From Loxodes magnus (Eukaryota; Ciliophora; Karyorelictea; Loxodida; Loxodidae): a stretch of DNA of 64,000 bases. Below, piece after piece: positions 36,831 through 48,500 of the stretch. Below the pieces are notes generated by a model, which was not told the origin of the DNA, ran no database searches, and saw only the letters and a list, made by a program, of their open reading frames with translations. The stretch's first letter is position 1, and each line of letters begins with the position of its first letter. The translations under genes and the position numbers were made by a program. The stretch is taken from NCBI GenBank assembly GCA_946699065.1, contig CAMPDV010001713.1:1-64000 (forward strand), written 5' to 3'.

Positions 36831-37289
36831 GTGTTTAAAAAAATATACATTTCGAACTTGCTTGGATCTTCACTATTAAGAATATTGATTGTTTTAAGAT
36901 TATTTTTCTTGATTTGTTCATATAGAATTAGGTAAAATCTCAATCATTTATTTAATTATTTTATATAGGGATATTCTTTGTTTTTTTAGAACATTTTTTT
37001 CCTTTATATTACATTTTTAGATATCAATAAATCTTAGTCACGTTTTTTCAGAATTTTATACTTTCTCTTTTTAACAATTTTTTGATATTTCCTATAAGAT
37101 TTTTTCAAGTGTCTCCAGAAGCAGTTTAGATTCCTTATTATTTATCTTTCAATTTTGTGATTACAAGTTGTAAACTTGTATGATAAAGATCCCTACAATT
37201 TTTATATATTCTAATACTATTTAAGTTATAATATTTTTTAGCTAGTCATTAATTATTTCTGAATAATTTGCTCAAAATTTTTTTTTTAT

Positions 37290-37700
37290 AAGACTAATTA
37301 ATTTATAGATAGATATCACCGAGATTTTATTATTTTGAAATTTTTTATAAGTTATTAAAAATGTCTGTGGTGTCTAGTCTAACATCTCTTAATATAGGTT
37401 TTTGAGTTTGAACCTAGCTTTTTACAAGTCCAAGCACTCGCGAATCTTGCAAATAATTATGCTTTATTTCCCGTTATTAATTCAATTTAAGTCGTTCCGC
37501 TCTTCTTGTTATTATTTCTTCTTCAATCTGCAAACTGACCCTTTTTCGTTGTACTAGATTCATTTTTTCATTTTACTTATTTATTATTATACTAGTTTCT
37601 TCCAAGATTTCTCTTTCACTTTTCTAGATTCATTACAATTCTTCTAAAGGTTTCATTTACTTTTCATTAAAAGCTTGGATATTTTTTAAAGAAACTCTTT
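37290..37700 (-). pseudogene. Coiled-coil protein fragment on the minus strand
   Basis: One minus-strand frame gives a charged coil (MKPLEELQW, REILEETS, SLQIEEEIITRRAERLKLN) and then LRDVRLDTTDIFNNLQ. The density of Arg and Glu is unusual for random translation of this DNA, so I consider it a real coding remnant. It may be a piece of another coiled-coil element, because GGTGATATC lies at its 3' side as in the Z-type ends. No knuckle was found. Confidence 0.3.
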
Positions 37701-39110
37701 ATATCAATAAGAAACTAATTAATAGAAGCAAGATTATTTTACCTTTAAAGATTTTTTGTATAATTTAGAACATTTTTGATAATTATCTCCTTTTTTCTTA
37801 TAGTAAAAAATGTTCATATTATTATACCTCCATTTAATAAGTTCCTTTTATAATATTGTTAAGAATATAGTTTTTAAAGGTATTTGGTAATCCTATTTTA
37901 ATGTATCTATTCTCTATATTTCAGTTTAGTTTTACATATTCTTTAAGATTTTTAAAATTGATATATTTTAATCACATATTTACTTATTAAATTTAATTAC
38001 TATTTTATAGCTTAAAGTTAGATATAATTTGGTAGTTCAAATTAGCATAATTTATTTATATGATTATCGTATTTCATTACTCAAGCTAACTATTTTATCC
38101 AGCTATAAGTAAATAAATCTTAAAAACATCTTATTATTCTTTAAATTTCTACTGGTTTTGATTACCTCGATTATCATTTAAAACTTAAATTTTTACACTA
38201 GTTTTATTGAAGACTCAAATGACTGAAAGTAAATCCTCTAGATAAGATAACTTTTAGATAATAAATATTCTTTATGCATTACTAATCCTATCAGCATTAC
38301 TTTTAAAGACATTAACTATAGTTTTCGTTGTATTATAAATTACTTCTTCAATTCAACTTTAATAGCAACAAAATATTTTATTCATTAAAGCTATTTTTAT
38401 AATATTTGCTTTATTCGTTTTGGTTAAAAAGATTCCCTATTTCTAGAAGTTATATATATGATTGCTTTCTTATTAATTAGTTTCTAAATGTTATGATTAT
38501 TTTAGTTTTTCTTATCGTAAAATGTATAATTATTATATACAAGATAAAATATCAACTGAAGCTTAGGTGTTGCTTTTTTAACGAATAATGAAAAAAGTAA
38601 AATATTAGAAATAAATCTACAAATCATCTTTTTTTGTAACTTTCCTCAAATATAAAATGGGAAAAAATAATATATGAAAATTAAGAAATTTAAAAAGCCT
38701 TTTTTTGGGCAAGGATAGAACTAAAGAAGTTTTTAAAAAGTTCAAAGCAAAATAGTAATATTTATTAGTTAAAAATCAAGCTTTTACTTTAAATTTCTTC
38801 ATATATTATTTCTTTAAATTTAATAAAAAATCAATTAAGATAATTAAAATCAATAAGCAATCTTAAAAGTGAAATAAAATAAAATTTACCTTTTGAAGAA
38901 AATTTATAAAATATCTACAAAACAAAGAATCAAAAAATAAGAAAATTTCATTTTAATCAATTATATAAATTAAATTTAATATTTAACTTATTTTTATTAT
39001 TAATATTAGGTTAAAGAGTTTATTATTTTTAAATGATCAAGGGATAACAATGGAATTATTTTATAAAAATAATAAGTTTCTCAATATAGATTCTTACCTA
39101 TCATAATGAT
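37701..39110. other. A+T-rich stretch
   Basis: Nothing recognised. Confidence 0.45.
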
Positions 39111-39670
39111 AAACTCGGAGAGGGGGCTCTGGATAAGAACATTGCCATGGAAGAGCCAGTTTTTAAATTTCTTATGCTTCTAATATCTATACTTCAGCTG
39201 AATCCATTTCTCCACCAAATGTTAAATTAAACAAACTCTTTTATGCAAAAGATAATTAAATCTTGCTAGGACGGAACTTTGAAAATACCACAAAGCCCAG
39301 TTGAAATATAAATTAAATTAGTACTGGAAAAGTATAAGTCCAGGTATGATTAGAAGAGTTTCTGATGAGAAATTAGATCTAGAAGTAGAGATCAAGAAAA
39401 CAAAGAAAATTAAGTAAAAGTTGATTTAGATACTTTTTATTTAAAGAGCAAACAATAGCGAACCTAATTAAATGTGAGCAAACTATAATCAATTATCATT
39501 TTTATATAGAAATGCTAAAACCAAACGAAGTTTAAACTTAGAGTTGATCATAATAATTAAAAAAAGTAGTTAAAAGAATTTTTCTTTGGAAAACAATTAT
39601 TATAATTGTCACAATTATTGAAAAAATGGTATACGAAATCAAAAATATCATCATAAACAAATTTTTAATT
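39111..39670 (+). mobile_element. Possible decayed coiled-coil element
   Basis: A short G+C-richer start (near 39111-39165, with ATG 39151) is followed by Lys/Gln-rich sequence and a possible worn knuckle at about 39595-39650 (YYNCHNYW region, one clear Cys). The assignment rests on layout and this trace only. Confidence 0.25.
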
Positions 39671-42600
39671 AATGATATTTAATATTTATGAATCATTTAA
39701 GATAATTTCCTTTTTAAATTTTATTATAAAACTTTATTGAGAAAAAATAATTCATATTTATGAAAGTAATTATAGTAATGATAAATAAATGTTGGTAATT
39801 TCTATTCCCACCATCTCTGAAGATTTCTTCAGTTTAAAAAAAATCAGAGATTTTTGTTTTTAAATCTTACTTAGTTAACTCTTTTATTATATCCTAAGTA
39901 AATTTTTTTATACACTTGTCTAAATAATTACAATTTAACACTTCTCTTGCTATCTCTTTACAGCTTTTCAATGCCTATTCTTTATTGTTCTTCTTATTCA
40001 TTTTAAGATTTATTTCTTTATATAAAAACTTTTACAATCGATTACGTGAATAATTCCATGATTTATTCAAAAATTTTATATTTTTTTTATTTTCGATTTT
40101 TTTTTCTTCCAATTGTATTATATTACCTCTTACATCTTCTGATCTGGTTGAAACATGAAAATATAGTTTTTTTTAAATATTTAAATGTCACTTTTGAGAC
40201 ATGAGTCTTAAATTAATTTCTTAACTTTTACTAAGATTTTTATTTGTTTATCTGTTATACTTTTAATTTAATTCATATTTAATATAAATTTATTATTAAT
40301 TGAATTAATTACTCAAAATTTATCAATTAGTTGTAAAATTTTTGATATTTCTAAATTTAAAACTTACTTGAACTTTCTAATTATTTTTCCTTCAGACGTA
40401 TTTGCAGTAATTTAATTCGCTCTTTCCTGTTGATTTTTAAATTTCCTAAATATATAAAAATATCACATTCTTCTGATCTTTTTGTACTTAGAAAAATCCT
40501 TTTCTCTTTCCTAATATATATTTTTAAATATTATAAATATTCAAAATTTCCTATTTATTTTTACCTTTATTTTTATTAATAATTGCTTTACTAAAAGTTC
40601 TAGACTTATTTGATCATTATTTTAATTTTGATTTAATCAACTTTATGTTTTTATTTAAAAGATCTAATTATTGTAATTGGCTATGCATTAATATGTTTTC
40701 TGATAGTTGTGTAAGTTAAAAAATGTTTAGTCTTATTTAATATAAAGATAAAGTATTATTTTATATCTTGATTGAATATAAAAAGGTTTATGCTTATTTA
40801 TAAAATTTTAAAGTTTTCATTTTACTTTAAATGTTTGTTTAATTCTTATTAATGCTACAATTTAAATATCTTAGTCCAAATTAAATTTATTATTTGTCTG
40901 AATTTTTTTAATATTTTTTGCCATTTTACTTTATGAATAGATATATAGTTAATTCTTATCAGAAAGCTTAATTTTTTAATTTTTTACTAATTTTTCAGTA
41001 TTTTTTTTTAAAGCAATAAATAAGCTTAGTTTATACCTTTTAGTCAGTATAAAGAATTTTATAAATTTTTACGGTCTGAAAAACGTAAAAATTATCATAA
41101 AAATGTTAAAATAAAGAAATTAGAAAAAGGATTATATCAAATAAATTCTATAATAGAGATATTAGTTAAATCAGAAGAATAAAGCAGCTTATTTATTTAA
41201 GTAATTTTATCAAATTTAAACTCATTGAGATTGGATTTTCCATTGTTTCTTAATATTTTTTTTAATTTGTAAGCTTGATAAATTTATAAAATAATTGAAT
41301 AATCAATTTTAAAACTCAAAATTCAAATAGAATATAAAATGCTAATCCTAATTTTTCTAACTATTTTTTTAATTTATAAAAGATATATAGTATAGTTATT
41401 TTTTTATTGCTATCTATAAGATTGAAAGAATATTTTCGAGACTTTAAGATGCATTTTTATATTTTCTATTTTCTATTTATTGGAATCAAGTAGCTATTTA
41501 TTAAAAAATTTAAGATATAAGAAAATTGTATTTTTGTTTGTAATTATCCATTATCATATCTTAAATCAAGGATTGATTTGCCTATTAAGTTATTTCTTAG
41601 TCCTTTCCTTATTTTGATAATTTTTGGAACATTTCTTTACAACATTAATCTTAGGTTTTTAGACAAGAAAATTACTATTATATTCATTTATTTTATTTTT
41701 AATATTAATAAAGAGAGAATAAAGGAAATTTTAAAAGTGCAAAATTAAGTAATGAAAAAGAAAAATAAAAGTGTAAGTAAAAAAAGTTGAATCCCTGTAA
41801 AAGAGAAGGAAAATCTAATAGAAACTAAAATTAATTTCAAATTTAGATCAATTCAAAATGAAACTTTTCTAGAGGTCTCTAGTTTTTCTTTGTAATCATA
41901 TTTTGAAATATAACTAATCAAATAATTATCTTTCTTGACTTTTTGTAAAATCCAAGCTCAATTTTTTATTATTAAATTCAAATAAATTCTTAAAATTAAG
42001 TTTTTGATACTTTCTTCATTTCTTTCGTTTCAAGTTTCAAGAAACGCTACTCTAAATAAATATTTCTGTGATTTTTCATGCGTTATTCAGATATGGTATA
42101 AAAATTACGATTTTAAATCAAAAAAATCCTTGATTAGTAGCTGCAATTTCAAAAAAACTATAAATTATTTTAAATTTTAAGATTTTATTTCCGGGTACAT
42201 TAGATAATTTCGGTAATATGATTCTGAAGAAGAATCTTGTTTTAAATTTCTTTATTTTCTGTACAAACTTTTCTTAAATTTACTAGTAGGACTTTTTTTA
42301 TTATAGTCATTATGTAAGTTTTCTAAAATCCTTAAAAAATAAAGCTAACGTTAAATTGATTCTTCAAGTAATAACTAAAAGAAATGAGTAGATATTTTAG
42401 TACTAAGCTAATATTTCCCCACCATTTAATTCATTTTAAAATAAATTGTACAAATATAAGTAAGAATAGTAATTAACTCTTTATGCCTTATTTTATGTTT
42501 TTATTCTCTTTAAGTGTAAATTAAAAAAATTGTTTCTGCTTTTAATTAATTTTGTTAGAAGACATTTTTAACAATCCTTAGTTTTATTTCTTAAAGTACT

Positions 42601-42959
42601 TTATTTAATAAAGATTTAATATTATGCTATTAAATAATTTTCTATCTTAGACTGATTATTTTAACTTTAGAAAACTAAGTGAATTTATTAGATTAAATTA
42701 CTAAAATTCTTAAAGCAATATGCAAATATTGCTTAAAGAATTAAACGAAAATAAAAAAATGGAAAATATTGATTGCCTAGTGGATAGGAAAGAAAAGCAA
42801 TTATCATTTATAAAGTTATATACTTTCTTACAAAGAAAAAAGAATTACTTAGCCATAAAAATTTAGGATCTCAAAGTAAATATCTATTAAAAAGGAAATT
42901 TACTTATAGATTGTTTTCTATTAAATTAATTCAAATTGATTAGCAAAATAAATTTTTAA
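39671..42959. other. A+T desert
   Basis: About 3.3 kb without recognised genes, RNAs or repeat copies. Confidence 0.5.
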
Positions 42960-43250
42960 TAATTAACTTTGATACTTGATGATGGCTAATCTCTAGTCGT
43001 GCTGCCTTTTTGAGTGATTTCTTAATGGACATAAATACGATATTCTGCTGGTTTTTTAGCAAAAAGGTATAACCATGGATAATAACTTCATATTTTTAAT
43101 CAAAGATTTCAAGCTTCTGCAAAAGTCAGATGATCTTTAGGAAACATTCTTTTCGAGATCTTAGATCCAATCGTAGTCCTCATTAAGGTTGATGCATAAC
43201 TAGACAAAATATTTTTGCTTCTATTTTTTTGGATTATTGATAAACATTTT
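42960..43250. other. Slightly G+C-richer block, unassigned
   Basis: The minus strand translates to ordinary-looking protein sequence but no family, knuckle or repeat partner was identified. It could be a decayed element. Confidence 0.2.
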
Positions 43251-44094
43251 CTCTATAAAAAACGTGAAATAGAACAAATCTTGCTAATACCTAATTTTAA
43301 ATTGATTTAAACTTGCTAAACCCTAGTAATTACAAGATATAGTAAGAAATATTTAAAGATAGTTAAAGCAATAAAAACATATTTAAATTAAGTAAAACTT
43401 AAACTGAAATTGAACTACTTTATATATAAAATTCTTAAAATATTTATATTTATAACTGAATATGAAAAAGGATATGAAGGGATAATGTTATGAAAGTAAA
43501 ATAGTAATTTATAATCATTATTCTAATTTCCTAGTTATGAAAGAACTTACCATAGAATACAATAAATATAAATATTTTTTAAATAAGCAGCATTTATATG
43601 AGCTTAAAGAAAGCTAATTGGCTTAATATTTAAAATTATAATAGTATATGATGTAAATAAAGTAAAATAAAGGTTGGCTTTAATAATAAATTAGAGAGTA
43701 AATAAATAATTTATAAATTTAAAAGAGAGGAAATAACTTTGTGCTTTTTGATAGATTTAAATTTGTTTATCAAAGCTTAATCAAACTTAAATTTTGGTAA
43801 AATAAACCAAATTCCCGCTTGTACTCTGATAAGGAATATAAATTCAAAATAAATAAATTACTTAAGGTACTAAAAAGTATCATTTAAAAAACTGAAGTTT
43901 TCTAATATAATTAAATTGACTAAATAAAATAAGAAAAGCAACAAATAAGTTTTTCCTTTAGATTATATAAAGTTTAAATAAAATAAAATAAAAGAGTTTC
44001 AATATTTAGAAATATTGGGACATACTTGTAATACTTATAACCTAGGCTATAAATATTGCAAATATGTTAAATATAAAAGTTTTATATTTGTCTA
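43251..44094. other. A+T-rich stretch downstream of the LINE
   Basis: Nothing recognised. No clear simple-repeat tail was seen directly 3' of the LINE ORF. Confidence 0.4.
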
Positions 44095-47000
44095 TCAATT
44101 TTCTCTCTCTTTCTCTTGCTCTGATTTTATCAAATTTCTATTTTTCCACCCTTTTTCTTGATTTTTATAAATATGATTAAAGTCGTTGGTTTCTTTAAGT
44201 ACATCATCTTGCTCTTAAAACATTTCAACTCGCTTCTTTTACATTTTGTAATGAAATATTTTGATTAACTTGTCAATTTTAGGAATTTGGTTTTTTGAGA
44301 AGCTCTTGTTTATATAGTTTTAGTCGTATAAAATTAATCTCATATGATCCTTACCTTATAATATTTTATGACTTCCAAATTCCTAAATAATATCTTCATA
44401 GTATTTACAGATAAAAATATGTTCAAATTCATCATAATTTTCTCCACAGATACAAATTATACTATAATCAACATTAAGATATCGCATACTAAGTTCCTAT
44501 TAAAAATAGTAAGAAAATGTCTTCAGTTTATAAATAGAAATAGTCTCTTTAACATACTACTTATTGTATTTAATATAAGTAACTTCAGGAAACACACTTA
44601 ATTCATTGTCTATTTGGCCAATAATTCTTTATGCAGTTTTCATAAGCGCGTTCCTTTAGAGACTTTCTTTAAAATATTTCTATTTAATTTTTAGTTCCAA
44701 ATATTTGTTAAATTCTTTAGTGTTTCAAAACTGTTAAATATCAAAGTTATATAAACTGATGCATTTTCTTAAGTATTTCCAGTAAGGTAAATTGTGCTAA
44801 ATGGATTTTTCTAACAAAAAAGGTAGATCTGAGTTAGGATTTTCTTTACTATGGATTATTAATTTTTAATAAAAACGCATTAACTTTTGAATTACCATAT
44901 GTTTAAATGGAAGTCAATTCAATTCAATAAAACAAGACTCATTAAAAGTTGAATCCGATGATCTAAAAGCCTATCTTGCAATGAGTCTTTACGATTTAGT
45001 AATTTAATTTATTATTCCTTTAACTCCTGGAATGACAGGCCATGGAGTTATATCACACCCGTATTCAACTTTAGGCAAGACAAAAGTTCTACATATAGTT
45101 TTAAAGTTTAGTTGGCAAGTTATTCCATATTTAGAAAGTATAGTAGTAGCTCTTTAAATTGCTATCCTATATTTAGTGGCTACTGCTACACAATGTAATT
45201 TGTAATTTTATTTGCTTCCAATTTAATATCCTAAATAAGTTACTTAATCTTGTTAATTAATTAGCATTCCATTGAGATTTAAATTAATAGTGCTTTTATT
45301 TTCATTTTATTAGTTTTCTGATAATTCAATTAAGTCATCAGCAAAAGCCCGAGCTATAAATGTTTTTGATAGTATTTTAAATCCTAGTTTCTTCTGGTTC
45401 TATTCAAGGTATCTTACTATAATATCATAGTATAATATTGCAAGCACGGGGCCATGACTACTTCCTTGTAAGACTCCATTGTTATATTCAATTGTTTTTG
45501 TAGGGTTCCATCAATAATCTATTATATAGTTCAAATTTACTAAGTGGTTGATCGTTTAGACATAATAATATTACGGTCTTGTATATATCCATAATGTAGT
45601 AAAGTGAGAGCTTTATCATAAATTTTCAATAAACAATTTAATAAAGCTATAGGTCGTCAATTAGATCAAGTACTTTTGCTACCTTTTTTAAATATTGGTA
45701 AGATATTAATTTTTTTCATTTCATTTGGAATATTTAGTAGTCTAAACATATTATTTATAAAACAAGTTACAATTTTATGCAATTCTTATCCTCCGTACTT
45801 AACAAGTTCTGCTTTCAATCCATCTTTACCAGAAGCCTTATTATTAGCAAGTTTGATTATTATTTGTTTAATTTCTTTTTCTGTAAAAGGAGTAATTTCT
45901 TAAAGATCACTTAATTTCTGATTCACTATAAAAGGTTTGCTTTTATATATTGCATCTATTTTTCTATTGGAGAATTCTATATCATTTTCACTTAGAGTTG
46001 CATGTTTGTTAAAAGCATTCTTTTCTCAATTATCAACAAATTACTATTATTAACTGAAACTTAAGTTCATTTAATTTCGTATTTTAGGATTTATCAAATT
46101 CTTAGCCTGCTTAAACATTATTTGGGCATTTTTATTAAGCTCTAAATACTTTTTCTTTGCTTTCTATATTTTCCATTTCCAAAATTAATAGAGATATTTC
46201 TTATAATACTTATTTTTAATTTTATTAAGTCTAACTACTTCCTCATTATGTCGTCCATAAAGAATAAAGCTATTTAATAAGAAATATTATCTTTTTTAGC
46301 TTAAGCAAATACGTTTGCCTAATAAGTGGGCATTTTATTGTAATTATTATTTTTTATATCATACCAAGAGCTTCTTCTGCATTGGAATTAATATTATTAA
46401 TCAGTGTTGCTCTAGTCCATTTATTAAAACTATTGATACTTTCCTTAAAACTAATTTTAATAATATCTTTTTGCTAAAGGATCCTATAGTTTTGAGATTT
46501 TAAAAAGCGGCAGATATTCCTAATCTTACTCAAACTACATAAATACTAAATTTATAAACTAGGGTAATACTCAATGGTAAATGATCAGTTATTAAACCTG
46601 AGTCTTAAATAACTGTAGAATTAAGGAAATTATCTTTATTCAAATGTTAAGTTACTAAATAGTAATCATTACTAAAGCTTTTATTGTTAGCTCTATGAAT
46701 AAAAGTATTATATTTCTATTCATTTAATACTACTAATTTATGTACTGCAATTAAATCTAATAATCTTCGAGTGTTATCATTAATCGGTTACTATTTATTA
46801 CTGCCATATCCAGAAAGAAGAGCATTAAAATCTCCGCATGATATAGTAGGATTCTCAAAATCAAAATTTAAAATATTAGAAATATATTCTTAAGCTATTT
46901 CCTTAATCGTATTTGATTTATCATTGGTAGGTAGATAGCAAGATGCAATTGCTATATTCTCAATTCTAATACTTATAAAATGTCCAGGAAGTTTAGAAAA

Positions 47001-47600
47001 ATTTATTTGATTTTAACAAGAATCAAGTTAATTTTTAACTAATAGACATACGCCACCTGCACGTTTACTAGCATTTTAATAATAAGCTTTATATTAGTTT
47101 ATAATAATAGGAGCGTATTAGTCTTAAGTTCATGTTTCATTTATTGAGATAACGTCAAAATCGTTTGCTAGTACGAAATCTTAAATTCCTTATTATTTAC
47201 TCGCTATTGAATTAATGTTAATATGTCCTATTTTAAGTTAATTAAAAGTCTGAGATCCACCAGAAAGTCCACTTTCATAAATGCAAATACTTTATTTCCT
47301 TACTTATTGTTTTCTATTTGTATCAATTTTTTTTCTTCCAAGCTCTGGATGTTGATGAAAAAATTGAATTAAAATGTATATTACTTTTGGTGTATATTTC
47401 TTTAATAATTTTGTATAAATTGCTATTATTTTCTTAATTCTATCAATAGTGCCTCATTTCAATTCTTAATCAATTGTTACATTACTTCCTTAAATATTAC
47501 TTATTTCATATTATCCGCTTCTTCATGAACCTTGTCTAATAAACTTCTAAATTTAGGGAGATATTAAATTGAAATCACTTATTAATGAATCGCATTCCTT
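44095..47600 (-). mobile_element. Non-LTR retrotransposon (LINE) ORF2: APE endonuclease and damaged reverse transcriptase
   Basis: On the minus strand the N-terminal part carries an APE-type endonuclease with its motifs in order: GHININSIASK, ISINETW, RAGGVCLL, ASCYLPTND, CGDFNA and TDHLPLSI (about 47230-46560). The reverse transcriptase follows: LANNKASGKDG, then FKKGS, SNWRPIALLN, YNNGVLQGSSHGPV, ARAFADDLIELS (catalytic ADD codons at 45334-45342) and VTYLGYQIG, then a thumb and a C-terminus ending near TGA 44095. These enzymes nick target DNA and copy RNA at the nick. The piece between NWRPIALLN and NNGVLQG is too short: the QxGFR block and the first catalytic Asp of the palm are missing, and the flanking frames differ. 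So ORF2 is a pseudogene in this copy. The several plus-strand ORFs of 44.4-46.5 kb are antisense shadows. Clade not determined. Confidence 0.82.
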
Positions 47601-47639
47601 TTGATTTTTGTAATTATTTATACATTTGGTAGAAAGATC

Positions 47640-48090
47640 TAAATTTTAGTCAATTTCATATTTACTTTTGAGAGGATTATTATGTTGAGTTGCTAGTATA
47701 TAATAATTACACTAGGATTAATTATTAACTCCATGAATAAAAGCATTATATTCTTAATTATTTAAAATTATTAATTTACTTGCTATTTAATCTATGATAA
47801 TATGTTCTATTTTTATTTTTGAACTATCCTATTCTCCACCAAACAGGCCTCCCTTATAAATGCAAATATATTTAATTCCTTATGAGTCTCTTTAAATATG
47901 TATCATTTCCTTTCTATATTCTGGGTGCTAGTGGAAAAACTAGATTAGAATGTAAATTACTTAGATCGTATAAGATTGTAGTATCTTTTAGTCTATTTTT
48001 ATAATATTTGATGAACTATCTACAGTACCATGAGTTAATTCTTTATTAATTGTTACAAATCTACCTCGAACACTACTTAATATAAAGTTT
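47640..48090 (-). mobile_element. Second LINE 5' piece with internal deletion
   Basis: On the minus strand the protein aligns with the N-terminus of the LINE ORF2 below it: FVTINKELTHGT against NVTIDQELKWGT, and then an identical run VIYILIQFFHQHPE, CIY..GL.GG and IASK. After IASK it jumps directly to EYNAFIHGVNN...YYILATQH, which corresponds to the late endonuclease region of the other copy (KYNTFIHRANN...YYLVTQH). The segment with the catalytic Glu and GDFN residues is therefore deleted. Many bases differ while the protein pattern is kept, so the two copies are old relatives and not a fresh duplication. Confidence 0.65.
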
Positions 48091-48354
48091 AAATATTTTT
48101 AAACTTTAGTATGCTAATTTTTTATAATCAATTGATTTTATTTACTATTGTTAATAATTATACGACTTTGATATAAAAATAATGAAAATAGTCGTAAAAA
48201 TGTAAATATATAAGTATAAAATTATAAAGCACATAGAAATAAAAGAATCAATATGGTTATCATAAACTAAAAAGGTGTATTTAAATTTAAGATAAAACTT
48301 AGAAATTAATCTAACTTATTATTGTATGTAATTTTATCTATTCGAAAAGAACAA

Positions 48355-48500
48355 GAAAAATGGTCTTAGAAACATCAAGACTCATGACAGTGAAGACCTA
48401 AGCAAGCTTGAGGTGAAAACTTTTATCTAAAATTAAACTCTTTGATTCGTAGCAAACCAAATAAAGGTGATACCATATTAATCTATTATTTCTGTTAATA
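48355..48500 (+). mobile_element. Internally deleted Z-type element remnant
   Basis: About 140 bases join a head similar to the Z-type start (AAAATGG..., GAAGACCTAAGCAAG against AAAGACTTAAGCAATG) to the Z-type 3' end (AAATAAAGGTGATACC...TTAAT). The middle, including the knuckle, is absent. Confidence 0.4.

Noticed and set aside
44368..46503. Three plus-strand ORFs (44368-44601, 45676-45903, 46315-46503)
   Set aside because: They are antisense to the LINE reverse transcriptase and endonuclease, whose motifs are clear on the minus strand.
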